Shown one piece after another: positions 34,062-42,643 of a stretch of 64,000 nucleotides of DNA. Within the stretch, counting starts at the first letter, position 1. Each line of letters starts with the position of its first letter. Location of the stretch: contig NZ_CP045393.1 of the NCBI RefSeq assembly GCF_009363655.1, positions 2,604,001 through 2,668,000 on the forward strand. Reading direction: 5' to 3'. A program made the position numbers and the translations under genes. Under the pieces are notes generated by a model. It was not told the origin of the DNA, searched no databases, and saw only the letters and a program-made list of their open reading frames with translations. Source of the stretch: Roseovarius sp. THAF27 (GTDB lineage Bacteria > Pseudomonadota > Alphaproteobacteria > Rhodobacterales > Rhodobacteraceae).

Positions 34062-35468
34062 CTAGCCCAGCAGCGAAAAATGCTCCGGGTCGATCGAGAT
34101 CGTCCATTGAACGCCGTCCGGCGCCACGTGGTAAAGCGCCTGCGTGCCCAGCATCGACGGCGCAAGCGACGTCAGCACGGTACTGCCGAACCCCGGCGCG
34201 TCCTCCTCGGGCGGATGCGCCAGGCCGCGTTCCCGCCAGCTCAGGTCCAGGGCGCGGCCCCGGCTCCCTTTCGACAGTTTCCAGGCCAGCTCCACCTCGC
34301 CGCGCTCATGCGCCAATGCGCCGTATTTCATCGCGTTGGTGGCCAGCTCGTGCAGCGCGATCCCCAGCGTCTGCACCGCCTGCGGCATCAGCCGCACCTC
34401 CGGCCCCGACAGGCGGATGCGGGCATCGTTCTCGGACGTGAAGGGGCGCAGGTGGCCGACCACCAGCTCGCGCAGGTCCGCATCGTCCCACTGCCCGCCT
34501 ATCAGCAGGTCGGTCGATTTCGACAGGGCCGAGATGCGCGCGCCGAACTTGGCTTGGAAATCGTCCACGGACGCCGCGGTGCGGGCGGTCTGGCGCTGCA
34601 CCGCCGACACGATCGTCAGCATGTTCTTGGCCCGGTGGATCACCTCGCGCGACATCAGCTCGCGCGCCTTCTCGGCGCGGCGCAACTCGCTGATGTCGCG
34701 GTGAATGTTGGAAATCGCAACCACGTCGCCATCCACGCCCCGGATCGGGGCGCAACTTATCCAGACCTCGCGCGGCGTGCCATCCCGGGCAATGCGCACC
34801 GCCTCGAAACGGTCCAGCCGCCCGGCGATGATCTCGTCGCGGTACCAGGTCACGGGCTTTTTTTCGTCCGACGGGTAAAGCGTCTCCAGCGACCGCCCGA
34901 CGATCTCGTCGCTGGCATAGCCGTAAAGCCGCGCGGCCGCCGGGTTCCACGACGTGATCCTGCCCTCCAGGTCATAGGTCAGGATCGCGTCCGACGTCCC
35001 CGCCACCAGCGCCGACAGCGCGTTGCTGTCCACCGCCGTCCGCTTCAGCGCGTCCCGCTCGTGGTGGCGCTGCGTCACGTTGCGGTGCTGGATCGTCAGA
35101 AAGGGCTGCCCCTCGAACATCATCCGCGTCGCGGTCAGCTCGAACCAGCGTTTCATCGTGGGGCTGTCGCAGGGGTATTCGCACACGAAGGTCTCGCCCG
35201 AGCGCAGCGTCGTCTCCAGCGACTCCGCGATCAGCCGCGCCTCCATGCTCGACTCGCCGTCGGCGCTCCGGCAGATGTCGAAATAGTTGCTCCCGACATA
35301 GCCCGAGGGCGCCCCGTCATTCTCTGCGCCGAATTGCTTCCAGGCGGAATTGGCGGCGATGACCACGCCGCTGGAATCCACGATCACGAACTCGTCCGGC
35401 AGTGCATCTATGAATTCCGTCACGCCCATCCGGCCCACCGGCCCGAAAGCATCACTGTTGGTTTGCAC
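34062..35468 (-). CDS. PAS-domain sensor histidine kinase, HWE family
   Basis: 468 residues starting at a GTG (35468); an ATG 13 codons later is possible. No membrane span is apparent, so it should be cytoplasmic. Two PAS domains (about 18-140 and 145-265; the second has ILTYDLEGRITSWNPAAARLYG) precede an HWE kinase core (about 275-460). Its phospho-accepting His lies in REVIHRAKNMLTIV, and the ATP lid region has LHELATNAMKYGAL and LSWRERG. No response regulator is adjacent. It lies between fabB and the divergent sulfotransferase. It may sense light, redox or ligands; no cofactor motif is obvious. Confidence 0.9.
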   Translation of the reverse strand: MQTNSDAFGPVGRMGVTEFIDALPDEFVIVDSSGVVIAANSAWKQFGAENDGAPSGYVGSNYFDICRSADGESSMEARLIAESLETTLRSGETFVCEYPCDSPTMKRWFELTATRMMFEGQPFLTIQHRNVTQRHHERDALKRTAVDSNALSALVAGTSDAILTYDLEGRITSWNPAAARLYGYASDEIVGRSLETLYPSDEKKPVTWYRDEIIAGRLDRFEAVRIARDGTPREVWISCAPIRGVDGDVVAISNIHRDISELRRAEKARELMSREVIHRAKNMLTIVSAVQRQTARTAASVDDFQAKFGARISALSKSTDLLIGGQWDDADLRELVVGHLRPFTSENDARIRLSGPEVRLMPQAVQTLGIALHELATNAMKYGALAHERGEVELAWKLSKGSRGRALDLSWRERGLAHPPEEDAPGFGSTVLTSLAPSMLGTQALYHVAPDGVQWTISIDPEHFSLLG

Positions 35469-35760
35469 GTGCTCTTGCCTCGTTACTCGTCAGCGGTTGG
35501 CATTCCACGTGGGGACGATCCCCCACAGGCACAACCTTGGTATATCAAGGCTACCGTATCCCAAGGGCGCAGGCGCCCTGCAATAAACTCGTTTAAATAG
35601 GGTTAACATTACGTGGCGTAAGCGGGAATCCGCTCAAATGCTTTCAAATCAGCCACTTAAGCACGCGCAGTCCGCATTTTGCGCGAAAACTTGAGCGAGT
35701 CCGACCGATGTGGCAGCATTTCTGTCACGTCCGACCCTCCCGCACGGCGGATCCTTCACC

Positions 35761-36648
35761 ATGACGTTGCGTCACCCGTCTCCCCGGCCCCGCCACCCCG
35801 ACCTTGCGGGCAAGACATTCCTGGTCTGCATCGGCGCGGCCAAATGCGCCACAAGCTGGCTGCACGCCTACCTCTCCGACCTGCCCGGATGCGCCCCCTC
35901 GCCGCTGAAGGAAGTGCATTTCTTCGACGCCCGCCACCCCGCGCATTGCCTGGGCGATCCTGACGCGCTGGCGCTCGCGCGGCTCAAGTTCCACCTCGAT
36001 CAGCCCGGCGATGCGCTGGAAAACCTCCGCCGGCGCGCCACGTTCCGCGCCAGCCTCGACCGGGCGCAGATGATCCAGGACGAGACCGCCTATTTCGGCC
36101 ACTTCGCCCGGCTCTGCGGCCCCGAGACGCGCTGTTTCGCCGACATCACGCCGGGCTACTCGGCTATCGGCGCGGCGGGCTTTGCCGACATCCGCGACGT
36201 CGTCGCGCACCAGGGCTGCCGCCTGCGCGTCCTGTTCATCATGCGCGACCCTGTGGCGCGCTTCTGGTCCCAGCTGCGCCACCTCGAACAGATGGCCCCC
36301 GACACCCGCGCCACGCAGGACTGGGACCGCGTCCGCCAGATGCCCGCCCTGACCGCGCGCGCCGATTACGCCGGCATCCTCACCGCGCTCGACGCCACCT
36401 TCAGGGCCGGCGAGGTGCTCTGCCTCTTCTACGAAACCCTCTTCACCGAGGGCACGCAGCGCCGCCTGTGCGATTTCATCGGCGAGCCCTTCGCCCCGGC
36501 CGACGCGAACGCCCGTCACAACGAAACCACGCTCAAGGCGCCCTTGCCGCAGGCCGCGCGCACGGCACTGGCGGCACAGCTTGCCCCGCAATACGCCTTC
36601 TGCCGCGACCGCTTCGGCACCGCGCTCCCCGCGAACTGGCAGGGCTGA
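35761..36648 (+). CDS. Sulfotransferase-family protein
   Basis: 295 residues from the ATG at 35761; a GTG at 35710 is possible. The PAPS-binding 5' loop is LVCIGAAKCATSWLHAYL and the 3' phosphate motif is IMRDPVARFWSQLRHLE. A typical segment with SPLKEVHFFD lies between. It probably sulfates a carbohydrate or small molecule using PAPS in the cytoplasm; the acceptor is unknown. The 290-bp region upstream, shared with the divergent kinase gene, contains AT-rich stretches, including TTTAAATAGGGTTAAC, and no other gene. Confidence 0.85.
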   Translation: MTLRHPSPRPRHPDLAGKTFLVCIGAAKCATSWLHAYLSDLPGCAPSPLKEVHFFDARHPAHCLGDPDALALARLKFHLDQPGDALENLRRRATFRASLDRAQMIQDETAYFGHFARLCGPETRCFADITPGYSAIGAAGFADIRDVVAHQGCRLRVLFIMRDPVARFWSQLRHLEQMAPDTRATQDWDRVRQMPALTARADYAGILTALDATFRAGEVLCLFYETLFTEGTQRRLCDFIGEPFAPADANARHNETTLKAPLPQAARTALAAQLAPQYAFCRDRFGTALPANWQG

Positions 36649-36747
36649 CACAGAAGAAACCTTTGAACCCTGTCGCGACCCGCTCCGACCCATCCTCGTT
36701 ACGCAACGCGCCACCCCCATCCCGGCGCCCCAACGGAGGATACCCCC

Positions 36748-36966
36748 ATGCCCGAAGACGGCATCATCATCGACTTTCGGTCCATCCCGGACGCAAAGAC
36801 ACGCTCTCTCGCCGAGGACCTGGCCGAAGACATCGTGCAGCGCAGCATCATGGAGTATTTCGAGCCCAAGGCCCGCGACACCGCCACCGCAAAGGACATC
36901 GCCGAACCCGATTGGGACGACCTCGTGCCGCCCGACATGACGGACGGCTTCGATTTCCTGCTCTAA
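36748..36966 (+). CDS. Small acidic protein of unknown function
   Basis: 72 residues, strongly acidic, with no signal peptide or membrane span. It begins MPEDGIIIDFRSIPD and ends DDLVPPDMTDGFDFLL. The ribosome site GGAGGAT lies eight bases before the ATG, which supports expression. It lies 99 bp after the sulfotransferase and converges with fabA, 24 bp apart. I do not recognise a family. Confidence 0.6.
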   Translation: MPEDGIIIDFRSIPDAKTRSLAEDLAEDIVQRSIMEYFEPKARDTATAKDIAEPDWDDLVPPDMTDGFDFLL

Positions 36967-36990
36967 CGGTAAACCTTCGGGGGCCGCGCC

Positions 36991-37500
36991 TCAGCTTTCG
37001 CTCAGCGCGACCTTCATGTCCTTGACCTGGTAAATCACCTCGCCATCGGCCTCGACCCGGCCATCGGCAACGCCCATGGTCAGCCGCCGCGTCTGCACCG
37101 CCTTGGTGAAATCCACGTAATAGGTCAGCATCTTGCGGTCCGGGCGCACCATGCCGGTCAGCTTCACCTCGCCCACGCCCAGCGCATAGCCGCGCCCCTG
37201 CCAACCGCGCCAGCCCAGGTTGAACCCGGTGAGCTGCCACAGCCCGTCAAGGCCAAGGCATCCCGGCATGATCGGATTGCCCGGAAAGTGACACTCGAAG
37301 AACCACAGGTCAGGCTTGATGTCGAACTCTGCCACAACGTGCCCCTTGCCATGCGGCCCGCCGTCGCCCGAAATATCGGTGATCCGGTCCATCATCAGCA
37401 TCGGCGGCTCGGGCAGCTGCGCATTGCCGGGGCCGAAAAGCTCGCCACGTGCGCATTTCAGCAGGTCTTCGCGGTCGAAGCTGCTCGGGAAGTCGGCCAT
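36991..37500 (-). CDS. fabA: Beta-hydroxydecanoyl-ACP dehydratase/isomerase
   Basis: 169 residues from the ATG at 37500. It dehydrates 3-hydroxydecanoyl-ACP and isomerises the product to the cis-3 form, starting anaerobic unsaturated fatty-acid synthesis. The hot-dog fold catalytic His is in [19 protein letters not shown], with the Asp in that helix. [10 protein letters not shown] is also typical. It diverges from irr, with 156 bp between starts. fabB and fabI are displaced to 31956-33984. Confidence 0.97.
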   Translation of the reverse strand: MADFPSSFDREDLLKCARGELFGPGNAQLPEPPMLMMDRITDISGDGGPHGKGHVVAEFDIKPDLWFFECHFPGNPIMPGCLGLDGLWQLTGFNLGWRGWQGRGYALGVGEVKLTGMVRPDRKMLTYYVDFTKAVQTRRLTMGVADGRVEADGEVIYQVKDMKVALSES

Positions 37501-37605
37501 AGGGTCGCACCCTTTTCTCTTAACTGTTCCGTTATCCGATCCTGTAACACCCCGCAAAACCCCCGCGCAAGCCCTGCCGCGTCGCGCTATGGTGCAGAAT
37601 TTTGT

Positions 37606-37635
37606 TTGAAATTCCCATGTGGAGACCCCTATATT
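37606..37635 (+). promoter_or_regulatory. Probable promoter of irr
   Basis: TTGAAA (37606-37611) and TATATT (37630-37635) are separated by 18 bp, a good housekeeping-sigma fit. Transcription would begin about 15 bp before the irr ATG at 37657, leaving room for the AGGAG ribosome site. I did not see a clear Irr or RirA box. Confidence 0.5.
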
Positions 37636-37656
37636 GGCATTGAGACAGGAGCTTTC

Positions 37657-38082
37657 ATGACCGATACCGAGGCGACAACCCGAGGCACCGAATGGCTCGC
37701 AGGCGCAGGCTTGCGCCCGACCCGTCAACGCGTCGCGCTGGCCGCGCTGCTTGTCGGCGACGGGCAGCATCGCCATGTGACCGCGGAAAGCCTCTACTCC
37801 GCCGTCTGCGAGAACGGCGACAGCGTCTCGCTCGCCACGGTCTACAACACCCTGCGCGCCTTCTGCGACGTTGGCCTGCTGCAAGAGGTCACGGTCGACG
37901 GCTCGAAAAGCTATTTCGACACCAACACCCACGATCACCCGCACTTCTTCTGGGAGGACGAGCAGCGTCTTTCCGACGCGCCCGCCGACGAGCTTGAGAT
38001 CGCCCGCCTGCCCGGCGCGCCCGAAGGCGCCGAGATCGCAAGCGTCGACGTGGTGATCCGCCTGCGCCGCAAGTCCGGCTGA
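37657..38082 (+). CDS. irr: Iron response regulator Irr (Fur family)
   Basis: 141 residues from the ATG at 37657, preceded by ACAGGAG. The N-terminal winged helix contains [16 protein letters not shown] and [21 protein letters not shown]. The C-terminal domain has the His-rich segment [17 protein letters not shown], which resembles the Irr haem/metal motif; the cysteine pairs of classical Fur are absent. Irr represses iron-consuming genes and haem synthesis when iron is low. It diverges from fabA, as in many Rhodobacterales. The quinone-reductase-like gene follows 10 bp downstream. Confidence 0.92.
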   Translation: MTDTEATTRGTEWLAGAGLRPTRQRVALAALLVGDGQHRHVTAESLYSAVCENGDSVSLATVYNTLRAFCDVGLLQEVTVDGSKSYFDTNTHDHPHFFWEDEQRLSDAPADELEIARLPGAPEGAEIASVDVVIRLRRKSG

Positions 38083-38092
38083 CCCGCCCGGA

Positions 38093-39076
38093 ATGCGCGC
38101 CGCCCATTACGAACAATTCGGACCCGCCGAAGACGTCCTCAGCGTCGGAGAGGTCGACACCCCCACGCCCGGCCCGGGCGAGGTGCTGGTGCGGCTCACA
38201 CATTCCGGCGTGAACCCGTCCGACGCCAAGTCCCGCGCGGGCACCCGCCCCGGCGTGACCAAACCCGATTTCCCCCGCATCATCCCCCATTCCGACGGCG
38301 CCGGCACGATCTTCGCCGTGGGCGAAGGCGTGGATCCCGCCCGCATGGATCAGCATGTCTGGCTCTGGAACGCCCAGTGGCAACGCGCCCATGGCACCGC
38401 GGCCGAGATGATCGCCCTGCCCGCCGACCAGGCCGTGCCCCTGCCCGAGGGCGTCAGCCACGAGGTCGGCGCCACGCTCGGCATACCCGGCCTGACCGCC
38501 TGCCAGACCGTCTTCGGCGGCGGCGAAGTGGCGGGGCAGACGTTGCTTGTCTCCGGCGGCGCAGGCGCCGTGGGCCACATGGCCGTGCAACTGGCCAAGT
38601 GGGGCGGCGCGACCGTCATCACGACCGCCTCCGCCGACGCCGCCGACTACGTGGCCGACACCGGCGCCGATCACGTGCTCGACTACCGCGACGACGATCT
38701 GACCGCGAAAATCAAGGACATCGCCCCGGGTGGCATCGACCGCGCGGTCGAGGTCGAGTTCGGCACCAACGCCGCTTTGCTGGCCGAGGTGATGAAACCC
38801 ATGGGCACCATCGCCACCTATGGCTCGGCCAAGGACATGACGCCGGAACTGCCCTTCGGCGCTATGCTGTTCAAGGCGCTCAAGATCGACATTTCCCTGA
38901 TCTACATCCTGCCCCCGGCGGAACGCGCCGCGGCCATCGCCCGCCTGCACGCGGCCCTGGCCGAAGGCGCGCTGACCCCGGCCATCCACGCCAGCCTGCC
39001 GCTCGCCGATTGCGTCACGGCCCACAACATGGTGCTCAGCCCCGGCCGTCGCGGCGCGGTCCTGCTGGAACCCTGA
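38093..39076 (+). CDS. NADPH:quinone reductase-like MDR oxidoreductase
   Basis: 327 residues. A medium-chain dehydrogenase without catalytic zinc cysteines. The N-terminal GroES-like domain has [19 protein letters not shown] and [14 protein letters not shown]. The cofactor-binding fold has [20 protein letters not shown]. It resembles zeta-crystallin-type quinone reductases. It begins 10 bp after irr, so it is probably co-transcribed with it; a redox role linked to iron stress is an inference. Confidence 0.9.
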   Translation: MRAAHYEQFGPAEDVLSVGEVDTPTPGPGEVLVRLTHSGVNPSDAKSRAGTRPGVTKPDFPRIIPHSDGAGTIFAVGEGVDPARMDQHVWLWNAQWQRAHGTAAEMIALPADQAVPLPEGVSHEVGATLGIPGLTACQTVFGGGEVAGQTLLVSGGAGAVGHMAVQLAKWGGATVITTASADAADYVADTGADHVLDYRDDDLTAKIKDIAPGGIDRAVEVEFGTNAALLAEVMKPMGTIATYGSAKDMTPELPFGAMLFKALKIDISLIYILPPAERAAAIARLHAALAEGALTPAIHASLPLADCVTAHNMVLSPGRRGAVLLEP

Positions 39077-39152
39077 GTCCGCGCGGCCGGGCCCCAAACC
39101 GGCCTTCGCGGCACGACCCCCGCCATGCCGCCCTTGCAGAGCCGCGCAGCTT

Positions 39153-39207
39153 CACTTACGCCAGACCCAAGGATGACACCGAACCGGCACGTCCCCTGAC
39201 GTAAGTG
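39153..39207 (+). promoter_or_regulatory. Inverted repeat ending at the SulP start codon
   Basis: CACTTACG (39153-39160) and CGTAAGTG (39200-39207) are perfect 8-bp inverted repeats 39 bp apart. The second arm ends one base before the SulP ATG at 39209. No ordinary Shine-Dalgarno sequence is visible before that ATG, and the arm covers where it should be. It may be an RNA stem hiding the start, or a protein-binding site. Confidence 0.4.
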
Positions 39208-39208
39208 C

Positions 39209-40471
39209 ATGAAACCCAAAATCCTCACGACCCTGCCCGGCTATTCCCGGACGCTTCTGGCGCAGGACGTCCTCGCCGGCGTGACCGTGGCGATGGTGGC
39301 CTTGCCGCTCAGCCTGGCCATCGCCATCGCGTCGGGCGCCGACCCCGCCAAGGGCCTGGTGACCGCCATCGTCGCGGGCTTCCTGATCTCGCTTCTGGGC
39401 GGCAGCCGCGTGCAGATCGGCGGGCCGACCGGCGCCTTCATCGTCGTGGTCTTCGGCGTGATCGCGGATCATGGCTATGACGGGCTGGTGCTGGCCACGC
39501 TCATGGCCGGTCTCATCCTGCTGGTCGCCGGTTTCTTCCGGGCCGGAAACCTCATCCGGCTGATCCCCGAGCCGGTGATCAACGGCTTCACCATCGGCAT
39601 CGCCGTCATCATCGCCACCAGCCAGCTCAAGGACCTTCTGGGCCTCGCGGTCACCGACCTGCCAGCGGATTTCCTGCCCAAGGTCGAGGCGCTCTGGGCC
39701 GCCCGGCCCACCGTCTCGGGCGCTTCCACGACGATCGGCGTCGTGACGATGGCCCTGATCGTCCTGTTCCGTCGCGCCGCGCCGAAATGGCCAGGACTGA
39801 TCGTCGCGGTGGCCCTGACATCGGCCATCGTCGCCGTCACCGGGTTGCCTGTCGACACCATAGCCTCGCGGTTCGGCGACCTGCCCGGCACCCTGCCCTG
39901 GCCCGCCCTGCCGGTCGTCAGCATCGCCAGGCTGATCGAGCTTCTTCCCTCCGCCCTGGTCATCGCCTTCCTGGCCGGGGTCGAATCCCTGCTCTCGGCC
40001 ATGGTCGCCGACCGGATGATCGCGGGGCATCACCGGCCCAACGCGGAACTGCTGGCGCAAGGGGCCGCAAATATCGGCTCGTCGCTTTTCGGCGGGATGC
40101 CCGCGACCGGCGCCATCGCCCGCACCGCGACCAACATCCGCGCGGGCGGCAAGACGCCCGTGGCCGGGCTGGTCCACGCGGTGACGATCCTGATCGTCAT
40201 GCTGGTCGCGGCACCGCTGGTGGGGTACATGGCGATGCCCGCGCTGGCCGGTCTGCTGATCCTCACCGCCTGGAACATGAGCGAGCCGCACAAGTGGCGC
40301 GGCCACCTGGCCGAGCGCGCCTCGGACATCTTCCTGCTGGCCCTGACCATGGTCCTGACCGTTCTGGCCGACCTGACCGTCGCCATCGGCGTCGGCGTTG
40401 CGCTGGGTCTGGCCCTGCGCCTGCACCGCCGCGACGTCCCAGCCTCCGACTGGTCGGACCCGGACCGATAG
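39209..40471 (+). CDS. SulP-family anion transporter lacking a STAS domain
   Basis: 420 residues, with about 11-13 membrane spans. SulP motifs are clear: VAMVALPLSLAIAIASGADP, GGSRVQIGGPTGAFIVVVFG, and LLAQGAANIGSSLFGGMPATG with an RTATNIRAGGKTP segment. Such carriers move sulfate, bicarbonate or dicarboxylates. Standard SulP proteins (about 550 residues) end in a cytoplasmic STAS domain; this one stops soon after the last span (LRLHRRDVPASDWSDPDR). No STAS gene follows. The substrate cannot be deduced. Confidence 0.9.
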   Translation: MKPKILTTLPGYSRTLLAQDVLAGVTVAMVALPLSLAIAIASGADPAKGLVTAIVAGFLISLLGGSRVQIGGPTGAFIVVVFGVIADHGYDGLVLATLMAGLILLVAGFFRAGNLIRLIPEPVINGFTIGIAVIIATSQLKDLLGLAVTDLPADFLPKVEALWAARPTVSGASTTIGVVTMALIVLFRRAAPKWPGLIVAVALTSAIVAVTGLPVDTIASRFGDLPGTLPWPALPVVSIARLIELLPSALVIAFLAGVESLLSAMVADRMIAGHHRPNAELLAQGAANIGSSLFGGMPATGAIARTATNIRAGGKTPVAGLVHAVTILIVMLVAAPLVGYMAMPALAGLLILTAWNMSEPHKWRGHLAERASDIFLLALTMVLTVLADLTVAIGVGVALGLALRLHRRDVPASDWSDPDR

Positions 40472-40546
40472 GCCCGGCACGTCCTCCCCGCACCTAAGCC
40501 GCCCGGAGACAGCGCCTGCCACCTGGCCAACGCCCCCGGGGCAGCG

Positions 40547-41197
40547 TTACAGCCGCGCGAACTCCGCACCGATCTCGGCGTTGCCGTCCTTGCGCTCAAG
40601 CCGCTCCAGCATCGACGTGATCTTCCGTCTCAGCCGCCGCGACCGGATCTGCCGCGCCTCCAGCTTGCGGGGCGCCAGCCGCACACCCTCGTTCCCCGGA
40701 ACAAGATCGAACTCGCGCACCGCCGCGACCACGTGATTGGCCTGGTTGGTCGCACAAACCGCCACCAGTTTCAGAAAGCGGTCCTTCAGGTCGCTCTCGT
40801 CCGCGCTGTGCCCCGCCCGGCGGGCCACATCCTCGAAGGTTCCGATATCCACGTACCCGCCTGACGGGATCGGCCCCTGCCCGGTCACGTTCGCCGGCTG
40901 CTCCAGCTCCTCCTTGCGCAGCTCCTCGCGATCGACGACGCTGGCGACATCGACCTCCTCGCCCGTGTCCAGGGACGCCAGCACGTCCAGCAGATAGGCC
41001 GGCTGCGCGCCCATGTTCGACACCAGGCACCGCGCCTTCATGTCCTGCCCGCCACCGCGGTTGATCAGGATGCTGGACCGGCGCTGCTGGATATAGCCGC
41101 TCAGGAAGATATGCAGGTAGACCAGCCACACGAAAGTCGTCGTCAGGCTGGCCGCGATCTGAACGATCTCCACGTTCTCTTTCAGAAATTCCAACAT
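40547..41197 (-). CDS. Membrane-anchored protein of unknown function
   Basis: 216 residues from the ATG at 41197. One N-terminal membrane span (about 11-35, IAASLTTTFVWLVYLHIFL) is followed by a cytoplasmic-looking beta-rich domain with SSILINRGGGQDMKARCLV. The C-terminus is basic and helical (PRKLEARQIRSRRLRRKITSM) and probably coiled. It is convergent with the SulP gene and followed upstream by a large gene-free region. I do not recognise the family. Confidence 0.7.
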   Translation of the reverse strand: MLEFLKENVEIVQIAASLTTTFVWLVYLHIFLSGYIQQRRSSILINRGGGQDMKARCLVSNMGAQPAYLLDVLASLDTGEEVDVASVVDREELRKEELEQPANVTGQGPIPSGGYVDIGTFEDVARRAGHSADESDLKDRFLKLVAVCATNQANHVVAAVREFDLVPGNEGVRLAPRKLEARQIRSRRLRRKITSMLERLERKDGNAEIGAEFARL

Positions 41198-42041
41198 TGT
41201 CGTCGCGTCCTTCGCTCTTGCCGGCTTTTGCAAAAGGGCCAACGCGGATCATGCCTGCGTGTTCCCGCCCGCGCAGGACGCCACACGCGCGACGTGGCAG
41301 GACCCGCCCCCCGCCGCGCAACGAAAAACGCGCGCCCCGGTTCACCCCGAGACGCGCCCCCAAGCCACCGTCAGGGTCGCGCCACGGCCCGCAGGGAAAA
41401 GAACCGATATTCGCATTGCGGACTTTGGTGCCGTTCACGACGGAGGCGAGCGTCAGCCCCTGGGGTGGCGATCCGACGGCAATTCTCAAGCACTTCATGC
41501 CCGCCAAACACGTCCTCGGAAGGGTCGTTGCGCCCACCTCAGCCAAATCGCCAGCCCGTGGGAGGGGCTATCGATGGCCGGGCCGCTTCGCGACTGTTAA
41601 CCGGCTGGGGCGCAACACCAGTATGTTACGAGCGACTGGACTGACATATAAGACGTGTCATCTGAAGCCCCAGCGCGGAAACAGGCCGCAGGCCCGCGCC
41701 ATCGCCGGACCGCCCCCACGGCCCGGCGATTGGGTGAAACTCGGTGCATCGCCCAATCTTGTTTCGGATGTGGCCTGGACAAAACGCTGCCGAACCACCC
41801 TCGGATCGCCGCGCCGCGGCCCGTCAATGGCGCTCGGGGCTATTGATCACACGTGTCCGCAAAGGGCTCGAAGCAGCGCTTCGCCTGGCGTCGCATCGGC
41901 GTCCGCGTCTCTGTGTCGCCAACAGAAAACGCGCATGACCGCATCCGGTCACGCGCGCTCCGACAATCCGCGCCCCCGGTCAGCCCGGGGGCGCGCACGC
42001 AAGGGCGCGGCAAGACCGCCGCCGCCCGTGCGAAAATCTCG
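41198..42041. other. Unassigned 0.84-kb region
   Basis: No open frame here has recognisable motifs, a convincing ribosome site or a length beyond chance. Several inverted repeats are present: GATTGGG/CCCAATC (about 41729-41758), GGCTGGGGC with GCCCCAGC farther right (about 41602-41675), and a 10-bp GC hairpin GCGCCCCCGG/CCGGGGGCGC (41970-41994). It could hold a structured RNA, decayed genes, or long 5' regions for the genes either side. I found no tmRNA, 6S or SRP RNA signature in it. Confidence 0.5.
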
Positions 42042-42473
42042 TCAGCTGTCGATCCCGACAAGCTCCACGTCGAAGGTCAGGTCCTTGCCCGCCAGCGGGT
42101 GGTTGGCGTCCAGCGTCACCTGCTCGTCGGTGACCTCGGCCACCATCACCTGCAGGGTCTGGCCCTGCGGCGTCTGCACCTGCAACTGCGTGCCGATGTC
42201 CAGCGGGATGTCGTCGGGGATGTCGGCGCGCGGCACCGCCTGCTTGGCGGCCGGGTCCAGCGGGCCATAGGCCTCGTCCGCGGGCACTTCGACGGTTTTC
42301 TTGTCGCCCACTTCCATGCCCGGAATGGCCTTGTCGAGGCCCGGAATGATCTGGCCCGAGCCGACCTGGAATTCCAGCGGATCGCGCCCTTCGCTGCTGT
42401 CGAAGGTCGTGCCGTCGGCCAGGGTGCCCTTGTAATGAACTTTTACCGTATCGCCGGATTTCACCTGCGTCAT
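42042..42473 (-). CDS. FKBP-type peptidyl-prolyl isomerase (SlyD-like)
   Basis: 143 residues. An FKBP fold with an inserted chaperone flap: VKVHYKGTLADGTTFDSSEGRDPLEFQ is the FKBP start, PGLDKAIPGMEVGDKKTVEVP follows, then the insert-in-flap segment with EAYGPLDPAAKQAVPRADIP. The C-terminus, VTLDANHPLAGKDLTFDVELV, matches SlyD. The His/Cys-rich metal tail of E. coli SlyD is missing, as in many short homologues. It helps protein folding in the cytoplasm. Confidence 0.92.
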   Translation of the reverse strand: MTQVKSGDTVKVHYKGTLADGTTFDSSEGRDPLEFQVGSGQIIPGLDKAIPGMEVGDKKTVEVPADEAYGPLDPAAKQAVPRADIPDDIPLDIGTQLQVQTPQGQTLQVMVAEVTDEQVTLDANHPLAGKDLTFDVELVGIDS

Positions 42474-42643
42474 GTGGTTTCCAATCTGTTTGGGGGATGG
42501 GTTTCCAAGGCCGCGCCTCGCGCGGGTACTTGCTGGTCTGCCCCAAGGCTAACCTGCCATGGCAGCGATTGCAAACAGGGTTCCAACCCTTCCCCAGACG
42601 TGCCACTCTGCCCCCCGAACCACCCCGGACGCGAAGGCCTCCC

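Noticed and set aside
35593-35606. CtrA-like TTAA-N6-TTAA near the kinase/sulfotransferase divergent promoters
   Set aside because: The CtrA consensus has a 7-bp spacer; here it is 6, and neither gene is a known CtrA target.
41970-41994. GC-rich hairpin as a Rho-independent terminator of the SlyD-like gene
   Set aside because: Although correctly placed past the leftward gene's stop, it has no T-tract on the minus strand.
41198-42041. tmRNA, 6S or SRP RNA in the long gap
   Set aside because: No tag-peptide frame, conserved SRP tetraloop region or 6S-like extended hairpin was found by eye.
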